A stretch of DNA of 64,000 nucleotides, taken from NCBI GenBank assembly GCA_039973685.1, contig JBDWKL010000054.1:21132-85131 (forward strand), given 5' to 3'. The position numbers and the translations under genes were made by a program. How positions within the stretch are numbered: the stretch's first letter is position 1; the number at the start of each line of letters is the position of its first letter. A model generated the notes under the pieces. The model worked only from the letters and a program-made list of their open reading frames with translations, was not told the DNA's origin and did not search any database. Positions 62,504 through 64,000 of the stretch are shown here, piece after piece. Source of the DNA: Hyphomicrobiales bacterium. GTDB lineage: Bacteria; Pseudomonadota; Alphaproteobacteria; Rhizobiales; JACESI01.

Positions 62504-63649
62504 TTAACCGAAGAGCGAGAGGACCGACTGGTCTGCCTGTGTCGCGAATGAGAGCGATGTAGAAGCAAGCTGCTGACGGGTCTGAAGTGTTAGTAGGTTC
62601 GCGCCTTCTTCGTTGAGGTCAGCGAGCGTCAAATCACCTGAACCAAGTTCCAGTGTATTGATGAGCTGTGATGTGAAGTCTTGGCGGATCTGAATTGTAG
62701 AAAGGTCAGCACCAAGGGACGCAGCAGATGAACGAAGCGTTGATAATGCGCCGTCAATCGCTGTCAAAGTCGCGTTAATTGCATCATCTGTTGCGAAGCT
62801 GCCGCCTGTTGTTGTGCTTGCAACGAATGCAGTGTTGCCAGCGTCTGCACTTGTTTCAGTGACGGCTGCTGATCCAGCTTGAGTGACTGTAATATCACCA
62901 GCTGTTGATGTTAAAACACCCGCCGCATTTGAAATTGTTGAACCAGCACCAGCGGCTGTAATCGCTGCATCAATTTGGTCTGCTGCAGAGGTTGCACCAA
63001 CATCTGAAAGTGTGATTGTTCCAATGGTCGTCGTGCCGTCGGAAATATCGATTGTATCGCCAGTTGCAAATGTGAAGCCACTTGTCGTGTCTACAGTTGC
63101 ATCAGTTTGAGGCGTTGTGACTGCTGGGGATGATTGAGCATTAAGACCGAGGGCTGCGGCAGCATTTGTAAAGTCAATGCCTTCCACAGTCAGGCTTGAT
63201 GAGCCATCTTCGTTGAAAATTACTTGAAGGTCGTCGCCTTCAAGTAGGTTCGTGCCATTGAATGAGGCATCGTCCGCAAGTTGTTGAATTTGCAGTAAAA
63301 TATCATCGAATGCTTCCGCTGCAATGGCCCGTGCGCCAGGATCTTCTGTTTGAAGAGCTGCGGTTGCTTGCGCTCTGGCACTATCAACCAATGCTTCAAT
63401 GGCGGTTAAACCATCATCGGCAACTTCAACGGTTCTAATCGCTTGCCCCTGGGCATCTAGCAATGTTGAAAGGTCATTCGCGCGATTGTTGAGGGCCGCA
63501 GCGGTGAAAAATGCCGTTGGATCATCAAGCGCTGAGTTCACTCTATTGCCCGTCGCGAGACGTTCTTGTGTTGTGTTCAGCAGTTCTGCCGTTGATTGCA
63601 GTGAAACTAGACTGGTTCTAACGGCTGAAGATAGATTGATTTCAGACAT
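62504..63649 (-). CDS. Flagellin
   Basis: A 381-residue flagellin. The D0/D1 N-terminal region contains LVSLQSTAELLNTTQERLATGNRVNSALDDPTAFF and the C-terminus ends LSFATQADQSVLSLFG; the central part is Thr/Ser/Ala-rich and variable. It is the filament subunit, exported by the flagellar type III system. GGAG lies just before the ATG. It is followed by flbT and flaF on the same strand, and a second flagellin gene lies upstream in tandem. Confidence 0.95.
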   Translation of the reverse strand: MSEINLSSAVRTSLVSLQSTAELLNTTQERLATGNRVNSALDDPTAFFTAAALNNRANDLSTLLDAQGQAIRTVEVADDGLTAIEALVDSARAQATAALQTEDPGARAIAAEAFDDILLQIQQLADDASFNGTNLLEGDDLQVIFNEDGSSSLTVEGIDFTNAAAALGLNAQSSPAVTTPQTDATVDTTSGFTFATGDTIDISDGTTTIGTITLSDVGATSAADQIDAAITAAGAGSTISNAAGVLTSTAGDITVTQAGSAAVTETSADAGNTAFVASTTTGGSFATDDAINATLTAIDGALSTLRSSAASLGADLSTIQIRQDFTSQLINTLELGSGDLTLADLNEEGANLLTLQTRQQLASTSLSFATQADQSVLSLFG

Positions 63650-63715
63650 AATAGGCTCCGTTTGGACAGTTCGCCGACGTGGGGCGACTCAGATGTTACC
63701 TAAAGATGTCTAACT

Positions 63716-63723
63716 ATGGTTAA
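63716..63723 (-). promoter_or_regulatory. Possible CtrA half-site upstream of flagellin gene 1
   Basis: On the - strand TTAACCAT matches the strong half of the CtrA consensus, 67 nt upstream of the flagellin start. The second half-site is imperfect (TTAG with 6-nt spacing), so support is limited. Confidence 0.3.
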
Positions 63724-63752
63724 TAATGTGTTTACATTTGTGCTCAGACCAA

Positions 63753-63782
63753 AGAAAAGCGGGGGCATTACTGCCTCCGCTT
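63753..63782 (-). terminator. Terminator after flagellin gene 2
   Basis: AAGCGGGGGC (63757-63766) pairs with GCCTCCGCTT (63773-63782) with one G-U pair. On the - strand the stem runs into TTTTCTTT, ending the upstream flagellin transcript before flagellin gene 1. Confidence 0.85.
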
Positions 63783-63832
63783 CTGTCTTCGATTTGGTTT
63801 TCTTCGTTTTCGTCGAGAATCTAGGCCAAAAC

Positions 63833-64000
63833 CTAGAAGAGTGACAAAACTGATGAGTCTGACTGTGTCGCGAATGAGAGCGATGTAGAAGCAAGCTGCT
63901 GACGTGTTTGAAGTGTCAGTAGGTTTGCGCCTTCTTCGTTCAAATCAGCAAGTGTCAAGTCACCGGCACCAGCCTCAAGTGTATTGATGAGGTTTGATGT
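63833..64000 (-). CDS. Second flagellin, C-terminal part
   Basis: A frame open to the window end that ends ...FATQSDSSVLSLF, almost identical over its visible 55 codons to the C-terminus of the neighbouring flagellin (NLLTLQTRQQLASTSLSFATQ). It is the tandem paralogue; the N-terminus and length lie outside the window. DNA identity is high in this part, as expected for a gene duplication with conserved D0 domain. Confidence 0.93.
   Translation of the reverse strand, partial: TSNLINTLEAGAGDLTLADLNEEGANLLTLQTRQQLASTSLSFATQSDSSVLSLF

Overview
The window is chromosomal DNA of moderate GC content from an alphaproteobacterium, most likely a free-living member of the Hyphomicrobiales. Evidence for this is FlbT and FlaF beside tandem flagellin genes, a CheZ-like protein, DUF1194 and DUF922 proteins, a CtrA-type site, and a 1652-residue membrane-anchored helical protein that looks like the polar-growth scaffold GPR/RgsE of rhizobia. 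The genus cannot be fixed from the sequence alone. No rRNA, tRNA, CRISPR array, insertion sequence or prophage was seen. Genes are tightly packed, with many 4-nt overlaps.

Region 1 (1-19.1 kb) is dominated by branched-chain amino acid synthesis: ilvB at 3.4 kb behind a short Ile/Leu/Val-rich leader peptide and an attenuator-type terminator, ilvN at 7.2 kb (separated from ilvB by three genes), ilvC at 12.5 kb behind a TetR gene with a palindromic operator, and leuA at 17.5 kb behind a Leu-rich leader. Between them lie a class IV aminotransferase/sulfotransferase-like divergent pair, a CurA-type reductase, pdxJ, transporters (EamA, LysE, BT1-type, CPA1 antiporter), a PhzF enzyme and a PilZ protein with a 13-fold Pro/Ala repeat.

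Region 2 (19-28.6 kb) holds an exported glucoamylase-like (PF10091-type) protein, an agmatinase-family ureohydrolase divergent from a complete polyamine-type ABC importer, a DUF1194 protein and a ROK regulator. Region 3 (28.7-40.8 kb) is general metabolism: pgi, a lone CoxL-like molybdoenzyme subunit overlapping thiD, an SDR, a GT4 glycosyltransferase, a threonine dehydratase-like enzyme, a CheZ-like phosphatase, an MFS carrier and a dipeptide epimerase.

Region 4 (40.9-56.5 kb) concerns the envelope and pole: a four-gene Mla/MCE lipid transport operon, then the giant GPR-like gene read leftward and sharing an upstream region, with a CtrA-like site, with an Hpt phosphotransfer gene. A ferredoxin, a DUF922 HExxH protein and an MFS-ycjF-ycjX-sixA cluster follow. 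Region 5 (56.6-64 kb) is flagellar: flgE-flgK-flgL rightward, with a sigma54-type promoter before flgE, and flbT-flaF plus two flagellin genes leftward, the last cut by the window end.
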